From assembly GCA_031289015.1 (NCBI GenBank), contig JAITQG010000046.1:33906-97905 (forward strand): DNA of 64,000 nt. The letters run 5' to 3'. Source of the DNA: Lactobacillaceae bacterium. Its GTDB lineage: Bacteria > Bacillota > Bacilli > Lactobacillales > Lactobacillaceae. The notes beneath the pieces are model-generated. The model had not been told where the DNA came from. It ran no database searches and was given only the letters and a program-made list of their open reading frames with translations. The translations under genes were made by a program, and so were the position numbers. Shown here one piece after another: positions 17,837 through 26,479 of the stretch (position 1 is the first letter of the stretch; the number at the start of each line of letters is the position of its first letter).

Positions 17837-18769
17837 ATGATTGTATTAGGTTTATTTGCGGGATTAATGCTCGCGGCCCAAAATCCGATTAATGCCAAAT
17901 TTTCGGCGTTAGTAAAATCCCCTTTGGTAGCTAGTTTGTTTGGCTATGTAATCGGGGTGGCAATTTTGGGTGTCATCGTCTTGGTAACCGGTGGAGGCCT
18001 CTTGGAAAATATTGAGGCTGCGATGCAAACAAATATGCCGGTTTGGTTTTGGCTAGGTGGGCTATGCGGGGCGATTTACATTACCGCTATCATTATTTTG
18101 TTTCCAAAGATTGGGGCAGTGGAAACAGTCATGCTACCAACCTTAGGGATGATTTTTTCAAGCATTGTCATCGAATCATTTGGTTGGCTAGAAGTGACGG
18201 CAATTCCTTTGACGGTTACACGCATGCTTGGGCTCTTAATTTTGGTGGGTGGCATGGTCATTGCCGTGGTTGTACCGACTTTAAACCAACGTCCAATGCT
18301 ACAAAAAGCGGCGCCGGTCGTTAATGGTAGGTTAGCCTGGCGAATTTTTGGGTTCATTGCTGGGGTGGCAACCACCTTGCAAACCACGTTGAATGGCCAC
18401 TTGGGGGTGGTGTTGCATTCTACGTATCAAGCAACTTTGATTGCCTTTATTGTTGGGCTGGCAGTCGTAGCTAGTGTAATGTTAGTGCGAGAACGCCATG
18501 CCTTTAGATTAGTCCTGCCCGCTGCCAAGTATTGGTGGGGCTGGGTCGGGGGCGCCTTAGGGTCGTTTTACGTGCTCTTCATGACGATCATGATTCCGGT
18601 CTTGGGGCCAGGCTTGACGGTGGCCTTACCGATTATTGGGGTGATGTTTGGGTCGCTGTTCGTTCAAAAATTTGGGTTGTTTGGTTCAATCAAGGCCGCC
18701 GTGCATATTGCGCAAATTATTGGGGTCATTTTGATGGTCGGTGGGATTTTGATTATCAAATTAATATAA
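17837..18769 (+). CDS. DMT-superfamily transporter with two DUF606 (YdcZ) domains
   Basis: 310 residues, about ten membrane segments, built from two homologous halves. The first half starts VLGLFAGLMLAAQNPINAKFS and the second at about 170 with RIFGFIAGVATTLQTTLNGHL, the DUF606/YdcZ motif of aromatic/asparagine-type conserved repeats. Proteins of this family are putative exporters of the drug/metabolite superfamily. GGAG lies 8 bases before ATG 17837. Position between ribokinase and nucleoside transporter suggests a role with ribose, bases or nucleosides, but this is only inferred from context. Confidence 0.85.
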   Translation: MIVLGLFAGLMLAAQNPINAKFSALVKSPLVASLFGYVIGVAILGVIVLVTGGGLLENIEAAMQTNMPVWFWLGGLCGAIYITAIIILFPKIGAVETVMLPTLGMIFSSIVIESFGWLEVTAIPLTVTRMLGLLILVGGMVIAVVVPTLNQRPMLQKAAPVVNGRLAWRIFGFIAGVATTLQTTLNGHLGVVLHSTYQATLIAFIVGLAVVASVMLVRERHAFRLVLPAAKYWWGWVGGALGSFYVLFMTIMIPVLGPGLTVALPIIGVMFGSLFVQKFGLFGSIKAAVHIAQIIGVILMVGGILIIKLI

Positions 18770-18776
18770 ATCTAAG

Positions 18777-18808
18777 GGCTGGTTTCTGCTAGAAATCAGT
18801 CTTTTTAG
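18777..18808 (+). terminator. Terminator after the DUF606 transporter gene
   Basis: GGCTGGTTTCT / AGAAATCAGTC stem with a three-base loop and TTTTT. Confidence 0.75.
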
Positions 18809-18830
18809 TATCCTTAAAGAAAATTAATCA

Positions 18831-18845
18831 ATGTAACCGTTTACA
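18831..18845. promoter_or_regulatory. cre site (CcpA) at the nupC promoter
   Basis: ATGTAACCGTTTACA fits the cre consensus WTGNAANCGNWNNCW fully. It overlaps the -35 (TTTACA, 18840-18845), a repressing position. Confidence 0.75.
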
Positions 18846-18868
18846 TTTACTTATAAATTGTGTATATT
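18840..18868 (+). promoter_or_regulatory. Promoter of nupC
   Basis: TTTACA at 18840-18845, 17-base spacer, TATATT at 18863-18868. Confidence 0.65.
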
Positions 18869-18878
18869 GGTTATGTTG

Positions 18879-18895
18879 ATAAAACGTTTTACTAA
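18879..18895. promoter_or_regulatory. LacI-type operator before nupC
   Basis: Same 17 bases as at 16799-16815, again 10 bases after the -10. This spacing match supports a shared repressor for rbsK and nupC. Confidence 0.75.
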
Positions 18896-18938
18896 AATGA
18901 ATTTTTCGTATCGTATCGTACACAGGAGGAGTATGGCT

Positions 18939-20213
18939 ATGTTGTTAGCGGTCAATATTATTGGTATTTTTGTTTTTATTGGGGTTGCATTTTTATTTTC
19001 AAAGGACAAAAAGCACATTAACTGGCGCTCTGTTGGGATTGTATTAGCTTTGCAATTGTTCTTGGCATGGTTCTTTGTCAGCTTTAGCATCGGACGTGAT
19101 GCGGTGCAAGCTGCCGCAAACGGCTTTAATTGGATTGTCAACATTGCTTATCAGGGGATTGTGTTTGCCTTGCCAAATTGGGTAACCGCAGACTTTGGTG
19201 GGACGGCCCAATCGATGAACTTCATCACGTCGGCGCTCTTGCCAATCTTGTTGATCGTGCCATTGTTTGATATTTTGACTTACATTGGCTTTTTGCCTTG
19301 GGTTATCAAGTGGATTGGAAAGGGCTTGTCAATCGTGACGGGGCAACCAAAGTTTGAAGCTTTCTTCTCAGTTGAAATGATGTTCTTGGGCAATACAGAA
19401 GTTTTGGCCGTTTCAAAGGCACAATTAGATACCATGAGTGCCCAACGAACTTTGACGCTTGCCTTGATGTCAATGTCATGTGTGACCGCTTCAATTTTGG
19501 GGGCATACACGCAAATGATGCCTGGCCAATATGTCATCACTGCTGTACCATTGAATATTTTGTCAGCAATTATCATGGCGGCTATTTTAAACCCAGTGCA
19601 TGTCACGCCAGAAGAAGATACTGTGGCAACTATTAATTCAGCGACCGAAACTTATGAGGCAACGGATGAAAATGGCGTCGTTACACCAAAGCGCGAGCCC
19701 TTTTTCTCATTCTTGGGTGATTCAATCTTGGGCGCTGGTAAGTTGGTGTTGATCATCGTTGCAAACGTGGTTGCCTTTGTGGCTTTGGCTGCGTTGATTA
19801 ACGGCATCTTTGGTTTGACGGGCTTCCACTGGTTGACCCTCCAAAACATTTTGGGCGTAATCATGTTCCCATTTGCTTGGTTGCTTGGCTTTAACCCAGC
19901 ACATGCGTTTGAAATCGCACAATTCATGGGAACCAAGTTGGTGACCAACGAATTTGTGGTCATGGGCGAAGTTTCTAAGGCGGTTATGGGTGAAACAGGC
20001 ATGTTTGCTTCAGCCCACGCCCGGGCAGTCTTGACAACGTTCTTGACTTCATTTGCTAATTTTGGAACGTTGGGTATGATTATTGGTGCTTTCAAGGGTT
20101 TGGTTACCAAGGACAAGTCCGATTATATTTCAAAGCACGTCCCATTGATGATGGTATCAGGAATTTTGGTTTCACTCTTAACTGCATCGATGGCTGGTCT
20201 ATTTGCATGGTAA
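18939..20213 (+). CDS. nupC: Concentrative nucleoside transporter (NupC/CNT family)
   Basis: 424 residues with about nine to ten membrane segments. The start MLLAVNIIGIFVFIGVAFLF and later GQPKFEAFFSVEMMFLGNTEVLA and TSFANFGTLGMIIGAFKGL are typical of CNT proton/nucleoside symporters. AGGAGG (18924-18929) lies 9 bases before ATG 18939; ATG 18933 is possible but only 3 bases from it. The nucleoside hydrolase genes follow directly, so imported nucleosides are split inside the cell. Expression is likely controlled by CcpA and a ribose/nucleoside repressor. Confidence 0.93.
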   Translation: MLLAVNIIGIFVFIGVAFLFSKDKKHINWRSVGIVLALQLFLAWFFVSFSIGRDAVQAAANGFNWIVNIAYQGIVFALPNWVTADFGGTAQSMNFITSALLPILLIVPLFDILTYIGFLPWVIKWIGKGLSIVTGQPKFEAFFSVEMMFLGNTEVLAVSKAQLDTMSAQRTLTLALMSMSCVTASILGAYTQMMPGQYVITAVPLNILSAIIMAAILNPVHVTPEEDTVATINSATETYEATDENGVVTPKREPFFSFLGDSILGAGKLVLIIVANVVAFVALAALINGIFGLTGFHWLTLQNILGVIMFPFAWLLGFNPAHAFEIAQFMGTKLVTNEFVVMGEVSKAVMGETGMFASAHARAVLTTFLTSFANFGTLGMIIGAFKGLVTKDKSDYISKHVPLMMVSGILVSLLTASMAGLFAW

Positions 20214-20260
20214 ACTGAAGTATAGATTAATTTAAATAACAAGAAATATAGGTGAAAAAT

Positions 20261-21220
20261 ATGGCACAAAAGAAAATGATTTTGGATTTGGATACTGGCG
20301 TTGATGACGCTTTAGCCTTGGCACTAGCAGTAGCTGATCCGCGTGTTGATTTGATTGGGATTGTCTCTAGTTATGGAAATAACACCATTGAAGTGACGAC
20401 CCAAAATGCGTTGGATTTGTTGCACTTACTGGGCCAAGATGATGTGCCAGTTTACGTGGGCTTGGGTCACTCATCGATGACGGATAGCTTTGAAGTTATG
20501 CCAATTTCCAAAGAGATTCATGGTGACAACGGGGTTGGAAATGTGGAACTTGAGCAATCCCCTCGTCAAGCTGAAACCATGTCTGGGGTCGACTTTATTA
20601 TTCAAGCGGCCAAAGAATATACGAGCGATTTGATTATCGTACCAACGGGGCCCCTAACCAACTTAGCGGCGGCATTGACGATTGAACCAAGTATTGCCCA
20701 TCAAATTGGGGATGTGACGCTCATGGGTGGCGCACTCACGGTTCGAGGCAATGTGACGGCCGTGACTGAGGCCAATATCAACCAAGACCCAGAAGCCGCT
20801 GATTATGTCTTCAAGCATCAAGAAAATTTGACCATGGTGGGCTTGGATGTAACGTTGCGGACGTTATTATCAAAAAAGGAAACGCAACAATGGCGGCACT
20901 TAGGTTCAAAGAAGGGTGCCATTTACGCCGACATTTTTGATTACTATATCGAAGCCTATGATCGCTTGGGGATTGATCATCGTGGGGCTGCGCTACATGA
21001 CCCGCTAGCGGTAGGCGTTGCGATTGACCCAACATATTGCACGTTCTTGGATTTGAATATGCAAGTGACCTTGTCAAAGTCATCAGGTGATTACGGCCGG
21101 ACCATCGGCGATAATGAAAAGTTGTTAGATCCGACCTTCTCACGTGCGGCCATTGATGTTGATGAAGAACGCTATACGCGTGACTTTATGGACTTTACCG
21201 CATCGATTTTAGCAGATTAA
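20261..21220 (+). CDS. Ribonucleoside hydrolase 1
   Basis: 319 residues, inosine-uridine nucleoside hydrolase family. LDLDTGVDDALALALAV at the N-terminus is the calcium-binding DxDxxxDD motif. PTGPLTNLA near 130 and LHDPLAVGVAI near 245, with the catalytic His, are also family marks. It splits nucleosides into base and ribose. AGGTG precedes ATG 20261. A second family member follows 11 bases later and the pair is downstream of nupC, so the three form an import-and-cleave unit whose ribose feeds rbsK. Confidence 0.92.
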   Translation: MAQKKMILDLDTGVDDALALALAVADPRVDLIGIVSSYGNNTIEVTTQNALDLLHLLGQDDVPVYVGLGHSSMTDSFEVMPISKEIHGDNGVGNVELEQSPRQAETMSGVDFIIQAAKEYTSDLIIVPTGPLTNLAAALTIEPSIAHQIGDVTLMGGALTVRGNVTAVTEANINQDPEAADYVFKHQENLTMVGLDVTLRTLLSKKETQQWRHLGSKKGAIYADIFDYYIEAYDRLGIDHRGAALHDPLAVGVAIDPTYCTFLDLNMQVTLSKSSGDYGRTIGDNEKLLDPTFSRAAIDVDEERYTRDFMDFTASILAD

Positions 21221-21231
21221 AGGGGGATAAA

Positions 21232-22146
21232 ATGGCATTACCAATTATTATGGACATGGATCCAGGCATTGATGATGCAGCAGCCATTGCGGTTGCCTTG
21301 CATAGCCCAGAACTAGATATTAAATTATTCACGGCGGTGGCTGGAAATGTTTCAGTCGATAAAACATCATTGAATGAATTGAAATTACTTGAGTTTTTTG
21401 ACCGAACGGAAATTCCCGTGGCCATTGGAGCCAAGGCACCGCTCAAAAAAGTCTTTAAGGATGCTGCTAATATTCATGGTGAGTCGGGGATGCCTGGGTA
21501 TGATTTTCCAGCCGTCACGACAGACTTTGATACCAGAGATGCGGTTACAGCGATATTTGATACACTCACTGCAGCTGAGCAACCAATGACGATTGTGGCC
21601 ACGGGGTCATATACTAACATTGCACAATTACTGATTTTGCACCCAGAAATTAAAACTAAAATCGAGCGGTTTGTTTTGATGGGCGGGTCAATTAGTGGTG
21701 GCAATGTTTCCTCAGTTGCTGAGTTCAATGTATTTACAGATCCAGATGCAGCCAAAATTGTGTTTGAAGCTGGCGTACCAATTGTCATGATTGGGTTGGA
21801 TGTCACGCTCAAAGCTCTGATCTCCGCTCCTGCTATGGATAAGCTGGCTACGTTAAATGAGTCGGGTAAAATGCTTAATGGGTTACTAAATGCTTACAAT
21901 GATGTGGAGGCTGGTGGGAAGCCGATGCATGATGTTAATACGATTTTCTATCTATTGCATCCAGAGGCGACGACTTTAAAAACTTATCAAATCGATGTTG
22001 TTACTGAGGGGCCGGCTGCTGGTGCTACAGTGGCTGATATTCAGAATCGTTGGTCTGAGGGGCGGACTAATGCTCAAGTTGGGGTTGATGTTGATGCTGA
22101 ATTCTTTGAGCGGTGGTTCTTGGATGTGGTTTCAACAATGAAATAA
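21232..22146 (+). CDS. Ribonucleoside hydrolase 2
   Basis: 304 residues, same family as its neighbour but clearly diverged. MDMDPGIDDAAAIAVAL gives the metal-binding aspartates, ATGSYTNIAQLL the second motif and PMHDVNTIFYLLHPE the catalytic His. Two diverged copies suggest different base preferences (purine versus pyrimidine), which the sequence alone does not show. AGGGGG precedes ATG 21232. Confidence 0.92.
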   Translation: MALPIIMDMDPGIDDAAAIAVALHSPELDIKLFTAVAGNVSVDKTSLNELKLLEFFDRTEIPVAIGAKAPLKKVFKDAANIHGESGMPGYDFPAVTTDFDTRDAVTAIFDTLTAAEQPMTIVATGSYTNIAQLLILHPEIKTKIERFVLMGGSISGGNVSSVAEFNVFTDPDAAKIVFEAGVPIVMIGLDVTLKALISAPAMDKLATLNESGKMLNGLLNAYNDVEAGGKPMHDVNTIFYLLHPEATTLKTYQIDVVTEGPAAGATVADIQNRWSEGRTNAQVGVDVDAEFFERWFLDVVSTMK

Positions 22147-22157
22147 CTGATTTTTAT

Positions 22158-22187
22158 GGACTGACTTTAATTGGTTGGTCTTTTTTT
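22158..22187 (+). terminator. Terminator after the nucleoside hydrolase genes
   Basis: GACTGAC / GGTTGGTC imperfect stem followed by seven T. The T run belongs also to the repeat at 22181. Confidence 0.6.
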
Positions 22188-22223
22188 GCCCTTTTCAGGG
22201 CAAAAGTGTTTTGGTTTGGTGGG
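22181..22223 (+). repeat. Post-terminator hairpin repeat, copy 1
   Basis: Seven T, then TTGCCCT TTTC AGGGCAA, a 7-bp hairpin, then a GT-rich stretch. A near copy follows the gltX terminator at 63811-63850, so this is a dispersed repeat or a duplicated terminator module. Confidence 0.55.
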
Positions 22224-22285
22224 TTCAAGGATACACACAAACTAAAAAGAACCCAAATAAAAATAAAGAAAAGAACTTTAAATGA

Positions 22286-22310
22286 AGTTGGTTGATTAAA
22301 ACAACTAACT
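22286..22310. promoter_or_regulatory. XylR-like operator before the GH43 gene
   Basis: AGTTGGTT, 9 bases, AACTAACT: a 25-bp inverted repeat like the xyl operators bound by the ROK repressor XylR in bacilli and lactobacilli. It covers the -35. A near-identical site is at 51514-51538. Confidence 0.75.
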
Positions 22311-22320
22311 GCATTATAAT
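22292..22320 (+). promoter_or_regulatory. Promoter of the GH43 beta-xylosidase gene
   Basis: TTGATT (22292-22297), 17-base spacer, TATAAT (22315-22320). Confidence 0.8.
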
Positions 22321-22331
22321 AAATGCATCGA

Positions 22332-22346
22332 ATGAAATCGGTTTCA
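22332..22346. promoter_or_regulatory. cre site before the GH43 gene
   Basis: ATGAAATCGGTTTCA fits the cre consensus fully and lies 11 bases after the -10, at the expected start of transcription. Confidence 0.8.
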
Positions 22347-22386
22347 TTCCATTACTTTTAATACACATTTAGAGGAGTTTGCTAAC

Positions 22387-24084
22387 ATGAAGATTCAAAA
22401 TCCCGTTTTGCCTGGATTTAACTCAGATCCATCAATCATCCGAGTTGAAGACACGTATTATATCGCAACATCTACTTTTGAATGGTTCCCTGGTGTGCGT
22501 ATCCACGCCTCAAAGGACATGGTTAACTGGAACTTGGTAACCAATGTTTTGGATACGACGACTTTGTTGGACATGAAGGGAAATCCTTCTTCTGGTGGAA
22601 TCTGGGCCCCAGACTTGTCTTATGCGGATGGTAAGTTCTGGTTGATCTTTACCGACGTTAAGATTACTGATGGTTCATTCAAAGACATGAAGAACTACTT
22701 GACGACTGCTGATAATATCACTGGTCCTTGGTCAGATCCTATCGCTGTTAACGGTGTGGGCTTTGACGCTTCATTGTTCCATGATGAAGATGGTCGCAAG
22801 TACTTGGTTCAACAAACTTGGGATCACCGTGAATACCACCACCCATTTGACGGAATCACTTTGACTGAATTTGATACAACAACTATGAAGTTGAAGCCAG
22901 AAACTGCCCGTACTATCTGGGAAGGTACTGAAGTTAAGTTGGTTGAAGGACCTCACTTGTACAAGATCAATGGTGATTACTACTTATTCGCTGCTGAAGG
23001 TGGAACTATCTTTACGCACCAAGAAGTTGTTGCTCGTTCAAAGAGCTTGGATGAATTGTCATTTGAGACTGAACCTGATGGACCATTCTTGACTAACTTC
23101 GACACCCCTAAGTCATATTTGCAAAAGCAAGGTCACGGTGCCTTGGTATCAACTCCTGGTGGAGAATGGTACTATGCATCATTGACTGGTCGTCCTTGGA
23201 ACCATGCGACTGAATCAGCTACTGATCCACGTGGATGGTCAACTTTGGGTCGTGAAACTGCTATCCAAAAGGTTTATTGGGATGACGAAGGTTGGCCACG
23301 TGTTGAAGGTGGCCATGGTGGACAAACTTATGTTGACGCACCTAAGGACGCTATCTTGACTGAAGCCCCTGCTGATCATTCACAACATGATGAATTTACA
23401 GATGCTAAGTTGGATTTGAACTGGAACACATTGCGTGTGCCATTCACTGAAAAGATGGGTAAGACTGGTGACGGTAAGTTGACTTTGATTGGTCAAGGTT
23501 CATTGGCTAACACATTTGATTTGTCATTGATCGCGCGTCGTTGGCAAGCCTTCTACTTCGATGCTGAAACTAAGGTTAAGTTCAACCCATACTCATACCA
23601 AGCTATGGCTGGATTGACTAACTACTACAACCATTCTCACTGGTCATTTATCTTCATCACTAAGAATGACGAAGGTCAAAACGTGATCGAAGTTGGCGAG
23701 AATAAGGGTGGTTTGCGTAACGGTTCATACACTTCATACTTCAAGGATGATGCACCGGTAATTCCTGATGGTACTGAATACGTATGGTTCAAGTCAGAAA
23801 ATCGTAAGGAATCTTACACTTACTTGTATTCATTCGACGGCACTAACTGGATTGAAACTGGTATCCAATTGGATGCAGCTGTTTTGTCAGATGATTACGT
23901 TGTACGCGAATACGGTGGGTTCTTCACTGGGGCCTACGTTGGTTTGGCTGCAGTCGATTACTCAGGTTACGACTCAACTGCTGAATTCGATTTCTTCGAT
24001 TACAAGGAATTGGGCGATAAGAAGTTGGCTGACGGTTCATATACTTTTGAAGCTTCAGAAACACGTGATTATTACCAAGGTTAA
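22387..24084 (+). CDS. Glycoside hydrolase family 43 beta-xylosidase
   Basis: 565 residues: five-bladed propeller (1-310) and C-terminal beta-sandwich (330-560), the GH43 xylosidase layout. The catalytic base is Asp14 (FNSDPSI), the supporting Asp is in GFDASLFHDEDG near 125, the acid Glu in LVEGPHLYKI near 188. No signal peptide, so it acts on imported xylo-oligosaccharides. Codon use is strongly biased (AAG, CGT, GGT/GGA, TTG, TCA), unlike the flanking genes but like the transporter gene at 51641, which has the same operator design. GAGGAG lies 9 bases before ATG. High expression or shared transfer could explain the bias. Confidence 0.94.
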   Translation: MKIQNPVLPGFNSDPSIIRVEDTYYIATSTFEWFPGVRIHASKDMVNWNLVTNVLDTTTLLDMKGNPSSGGIWAPDLSYADGKFWLIFTDVKITDGSFKDMKNYLTTADNITGPWSDPIAVNGVGFDASLFHDEDGRKYLVQQTWDHREYHHPFDGITLTEFDTTTMKLKPETARTIWEGTEVKLVEGPHLYKINGDYYLFAAEGGTIFTHQEVVARSKSLDELSFETEPDGPFLTNFDTPKSYLQKQGHGALVSTPGGEWYYASLTGRPWNHATESATDPRGWSTLGRETAIQKVYWDDEGWPRVEGGHGGQTYVDAPKDAILTEAPADHSQHDEFTDAKLDLNWNTLRVPFTEKMGKTGDGKLTLIGQGSLANTFDLSLIARRWQAFYFDAETKVKFNPYSYQAMAGLTNYYNHSHWSFIFITKNDEGQNVIEVGENKGGLRNGSYTSYFKDDAPVIPDGTEYVWFKSENRKESYTYLYSFDGTNWIETGIQLDAAVLSDDYVVREYGGFFTGAYVGLAAVDYSGYDSTAEFDFFDYKELGDKKLADGSYTFEASETRDYYQG

Positions 24085-24101
24085 TTTTTTAAAATAATTC
24101 G

Positions 24102-24141
24102 AAAAACATGACTAGTGAATTACTAGCCATGTTTTTTTGCG
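24102..24141 (+). terminator. Terminator after the GH43 gene
   Basis: AACATGACTAGT / ACTAGCCATGTT stem with one mismatch and a run of seven T. Confidence 0.85.
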
Positions 24142-24182
24142 TGTTTTAAAATATTGTTAGAGAGGGAATGGGGGATAGCGTA

Positions 24183-24491
24183 ATGGAAAAGAACACACAG
24201 GCTAAACGTTTAGTGTATGCCTTATACAACCTCGTAAATCAGCATGCTGATGGTGAGTATAACGACATCTTGGGGGTGTTGTTAAAAGTGTATAAAAAGT
24301 TGGACAAAGTCAAAGACCCAGCGCCGTTAATTAATCGCTTAGTGAATTATTTATATTTCACGGGCTTTACCAAACGTCTGGCTTTTGCAGATGCTGAATT
24401 AGAAATCATCAAGGCGTTGGGTGATATTGGCAAAACGGCCGGCAACAATGGGGTCTATCGGTCAGATTATGGGAATCATGACCAATTTTAA
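24183..24491 (+). CDS. Enterocin A immunity-like protein (candidate bacteriocin immunity)
   Basis: 102 residues, all-helical, basic N-terminal half. The end, IGKTAGNNGVYRSDYGNHDQF in type, resembles the C-terminal tail of class IIa bacteriocin immunity proteins (AG-NG-Y--DY-D-SQF). These are cytoplasmic four-helix bundles that protect the cell. No bacteriocin structural gene, transporter or regulator is nearby, so it may be an orphan that protects against foreign peptides. ATG 24183 has GGGGGA 7 bases upstream; ATG 24168 lies too close to AGAGGG. Family assignment is by tail motif and length only. Confidence 0.6.
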   Translation: MEKNTQAKRLVYALYNLVNQHADGEYNDILGVLLKVYKKLDKVKDPAPLINRLVNYLYFTGFTKRLAFADAELEIIKALGDIGKTAGNNGVYRSDYGNHDQF

Positions 24492-24515
24492 GGCGTCCCT
24501 TGATAGGCTTTGTAA

Positions 24516-24524
24516 TGGTATAAT
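24516..24524 (+). promoter_or_regulatory. Extended -10 promoter of rapZ
   Basis: TGGTATAAT is a consensus extended -10, about 20 bases before the ribosome binding site. Confidence 0.65.
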
Positions 24525-24554
24525 TTAAATATTAATACTTACGAGGTGTATCAA

Positions 24555-25451
24555 ATGGAGAAGCCGGAATTAGTTGTTATTACGGGAATGTCTGGCGCTG
24601 GTAAAACTGTCGCCATGCGCGCCTTTGAAGATTTAAATTATTTTACCACCGACAACTTGCCACCAAAAATGTTGCCGGCTTTTTGGGCAACGGTGCAAGA
24701 ACATGATCAACAACAAAATGCGGCGGTCGTAATCGATTTGCGGGCGGCTCCTTTTTTTGATGATTTAGCCGGAGTTTGGCAAACGATGTTGGATGCCAAT
24801 GATGGCTCATATAATTTAAGCTTGGTGTTCTTGGACGCGACTGACGGAGATTTAGTTGCCCGGTATAAAGAAACCCGCCGGCACCATCCGTTGTCTGGTG
24901 GTCGTGGGACGCTCGAAGATATTCACGAGGAACGCCGCTTGTTGCAAGGGGTCGCAACCTTGGCAAAAAATGTGGTGGACACGAGTAGTTTTGGGCCGCG
25001 TGAGTTACGCCAATATTTGATTGCCGAATATGGTAATCAAAGTGCTAAGGATAGTTTGTTCAAGCTCAATGTGATGAGTTTTGGCTTTAAATATGGCGTG
25101 CCGTTGGATGTGGATTTGGTGTTTGATGTGCGGTTCTTGAAAAATCCGTATTATGACCACAGCTTACGTGAGTTGACTGGGATGGATCAGCAGGTGCAAG
25201 ATTTCGTGTGGCAGACCGAGGGTGCGCAGACTTATTATGATATGGTTGAACAAATGATTACTTGGTCAGCACCGCGGTATCAAGAAGAGGGCAAAAGTTC
25301 TTTGACCATTGCCTTTGGCTGTACCGGGGGGCAACATCGTTCGGTCGCGTATGCGCATCGACTAGCCCAAGTCTTAGTTGCCCAAGGGTGGCAAGTTGAT
25401 GAATATCATCGCGATATGAATCGGCGAAAGGATAATGGTATGAGCATATGA
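24555..25451 (+). CDS. rapZ: RNase adapter RapZ / nucleotide-binding protein YvcJ
   Basis: 298 residues. ITGMSGAGKTVAMRAFEDL at the N-terminus is the Walker A region; the C-terminal domain has IAFGCTGGQHRSVAYAHRLA, the anion-binding motif of the family. In enterobacteria RapZ guides RNase E; in Gram-positives YvcJ affects competence and binds nucleotides. GAGGTG precedes ATG 24555. Its stop overlaps the yvcK start by 4 bases, and whiA and clpP follow, the conserved Lactobacillales order. Confidence 0.95.
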   Translation: MEKPELVVITGMSGAGKTVAMRAFEDLNYFTTDNLPPKMLPAFWATVQEHDQQQNAAVVIDLRAAPFFDDLAGVWQTMLDANDGSYNLSLVFLDATDGDLVARYKETRRHHPLSGGRGTLEDIHEERRLLQGVATLAKNVVDTSSFGPRELRQYLIAEYGNQSAKDSLFKLNVMSFGFKYGVPLDVDLVFDVRFLKNPYYDHSLRELTGMDQQVQDFVWQTEGAQTYYDMVEQMITWSAPRYQEEGKSSLTIAFGCTGGQHRSVAYAHRLAQVLVAQGWQVDEYHRDMNRRKDNGMSI

Positions 25452-26449
25452 CCAAAGCTTTTCCAATCCAAGACCAAAAGAAAATCGTCGTCATTGGCGG
25501 CGGCTCAGGTCAACCCGTGATTTTACGCGGGCTCAAGCGATTTGAGGTTGATTTGACGGCGATTATTACCGTTGCTGATGATGGTGGTTCATCTGGTAAA
25601 TTGCGTGATTATTTAAAGATGGTCCCGCCTGGGGATATTCGGAATGTGATGGCCGAATTATCAGGGCTGGATCAAGATTTTACTGATATTTTTCAATATC
25701 GATTTAAAGAAGGCGATGAATTTTTAACGGGCCATGCGCTGGGGAATTTATTTATCGCAGGTGTCGCTGAAAAAGAGGGTGGCATCTTCCCTGCAATTCA
25801 ATATTTGTCAAAATTAATGAAAATCAAGGGGCATGTTTATCCGGTCGTTAATGAACCACTTGAATTACATGCACGCTTTAGTGATGGGACAACGATGTGT
25901 GGTGAAGCTGAAATCACGGCCGCCCATAAACGGATTGAAGAAGTCTGGGTCACATCGTCCAATGTTAATGCTGAGCCACGTGCTTCAAAAGAAGTGGTGG
26001 ACGCTATTTTAGATGCGGATGTGGTGGTGTTAGGCCCTGGTAGTTTGTATACTAGTATCTTGCCCAATGTGGTCGTCCCAAATGTGGCGGCAGCTTTGCG
26101 CGCCACCCGTGCTAAAGTGGTCTATATTGCTAACATCATGACGCAAAAGGGTGAGACCGAAAGCTTTTCTGACGGTGACCATTTGCGTGTTATCAACGAT
26201 CATGCCAATACGCAGATTGTGGACGCGGTAATCATGAATCGTGGCATCGTGCCTGAAGATTATATCGACTGGAAGCACTGGAATGAGCTGTCTTATCAAG
26301 TCGCGTCTGATCCAGATGAAGTCAGCGCACAAGGGGCCGTGCCAATTATTGGTGACTTACTAGAATTGCGTGATGATGGCGCCTTTCATGATGGCAATGT
26401 TGTGGCTGAATTATTGATGCAAATTGCCAATAATAATGACGTTAATTAA
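25448..26449 (+). CDS. yvcK: YvcK family protein (gluconeogenesis factor, UDP-GlcNAc-binding)
   Basis: 333 residues, CofD-like Rossmann fold. IGGGSGQPVILRGLK near 11 and TVADDGGSSGKLRDYLKMVPPGD are the hallmark motifs, and GPGSLYTSILPNV near 197 is the ligand loop. YvcK links carbon use to cell wall synthesis and shape in Bacillus. It is translationally coupled to rapZ through ATGA. Middle gene of rapZ-yvcK-whiA. Confidence 0.95.
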   Translation: MTKAFPIQDQKKIVVIGGGSGQPVILRGLKRFEVDLTAIITVADDGGSSGKLRDYLKMVPPGDIRNVMAELSGLDQDFTDIFQYRFKEGDEFLTGHALGNLFIAGVAEKEGGIFPAIQYLSKLMKIKGHVYPVVNEPLELHARFSDGTTMCGEAEITAAHKRIEEVWVTSSNVNAEPRASKEVVDAILDADVVVLGPGSLYTSILPNVVVPNVAAALRATRAKVVYIANIMTQKGETESFSDGDHLRVINDHANTQIVDAVIMNRGIVPEDYIDWKHWNELSYQVASDPDEVSAQGAVPIIGDLLELRDDGAFHDGNVVAELLMQIANNNDVN

Positions 26450-26479
26450 TAAAATGATACTGGGAAAGGAGGTCGCAAA

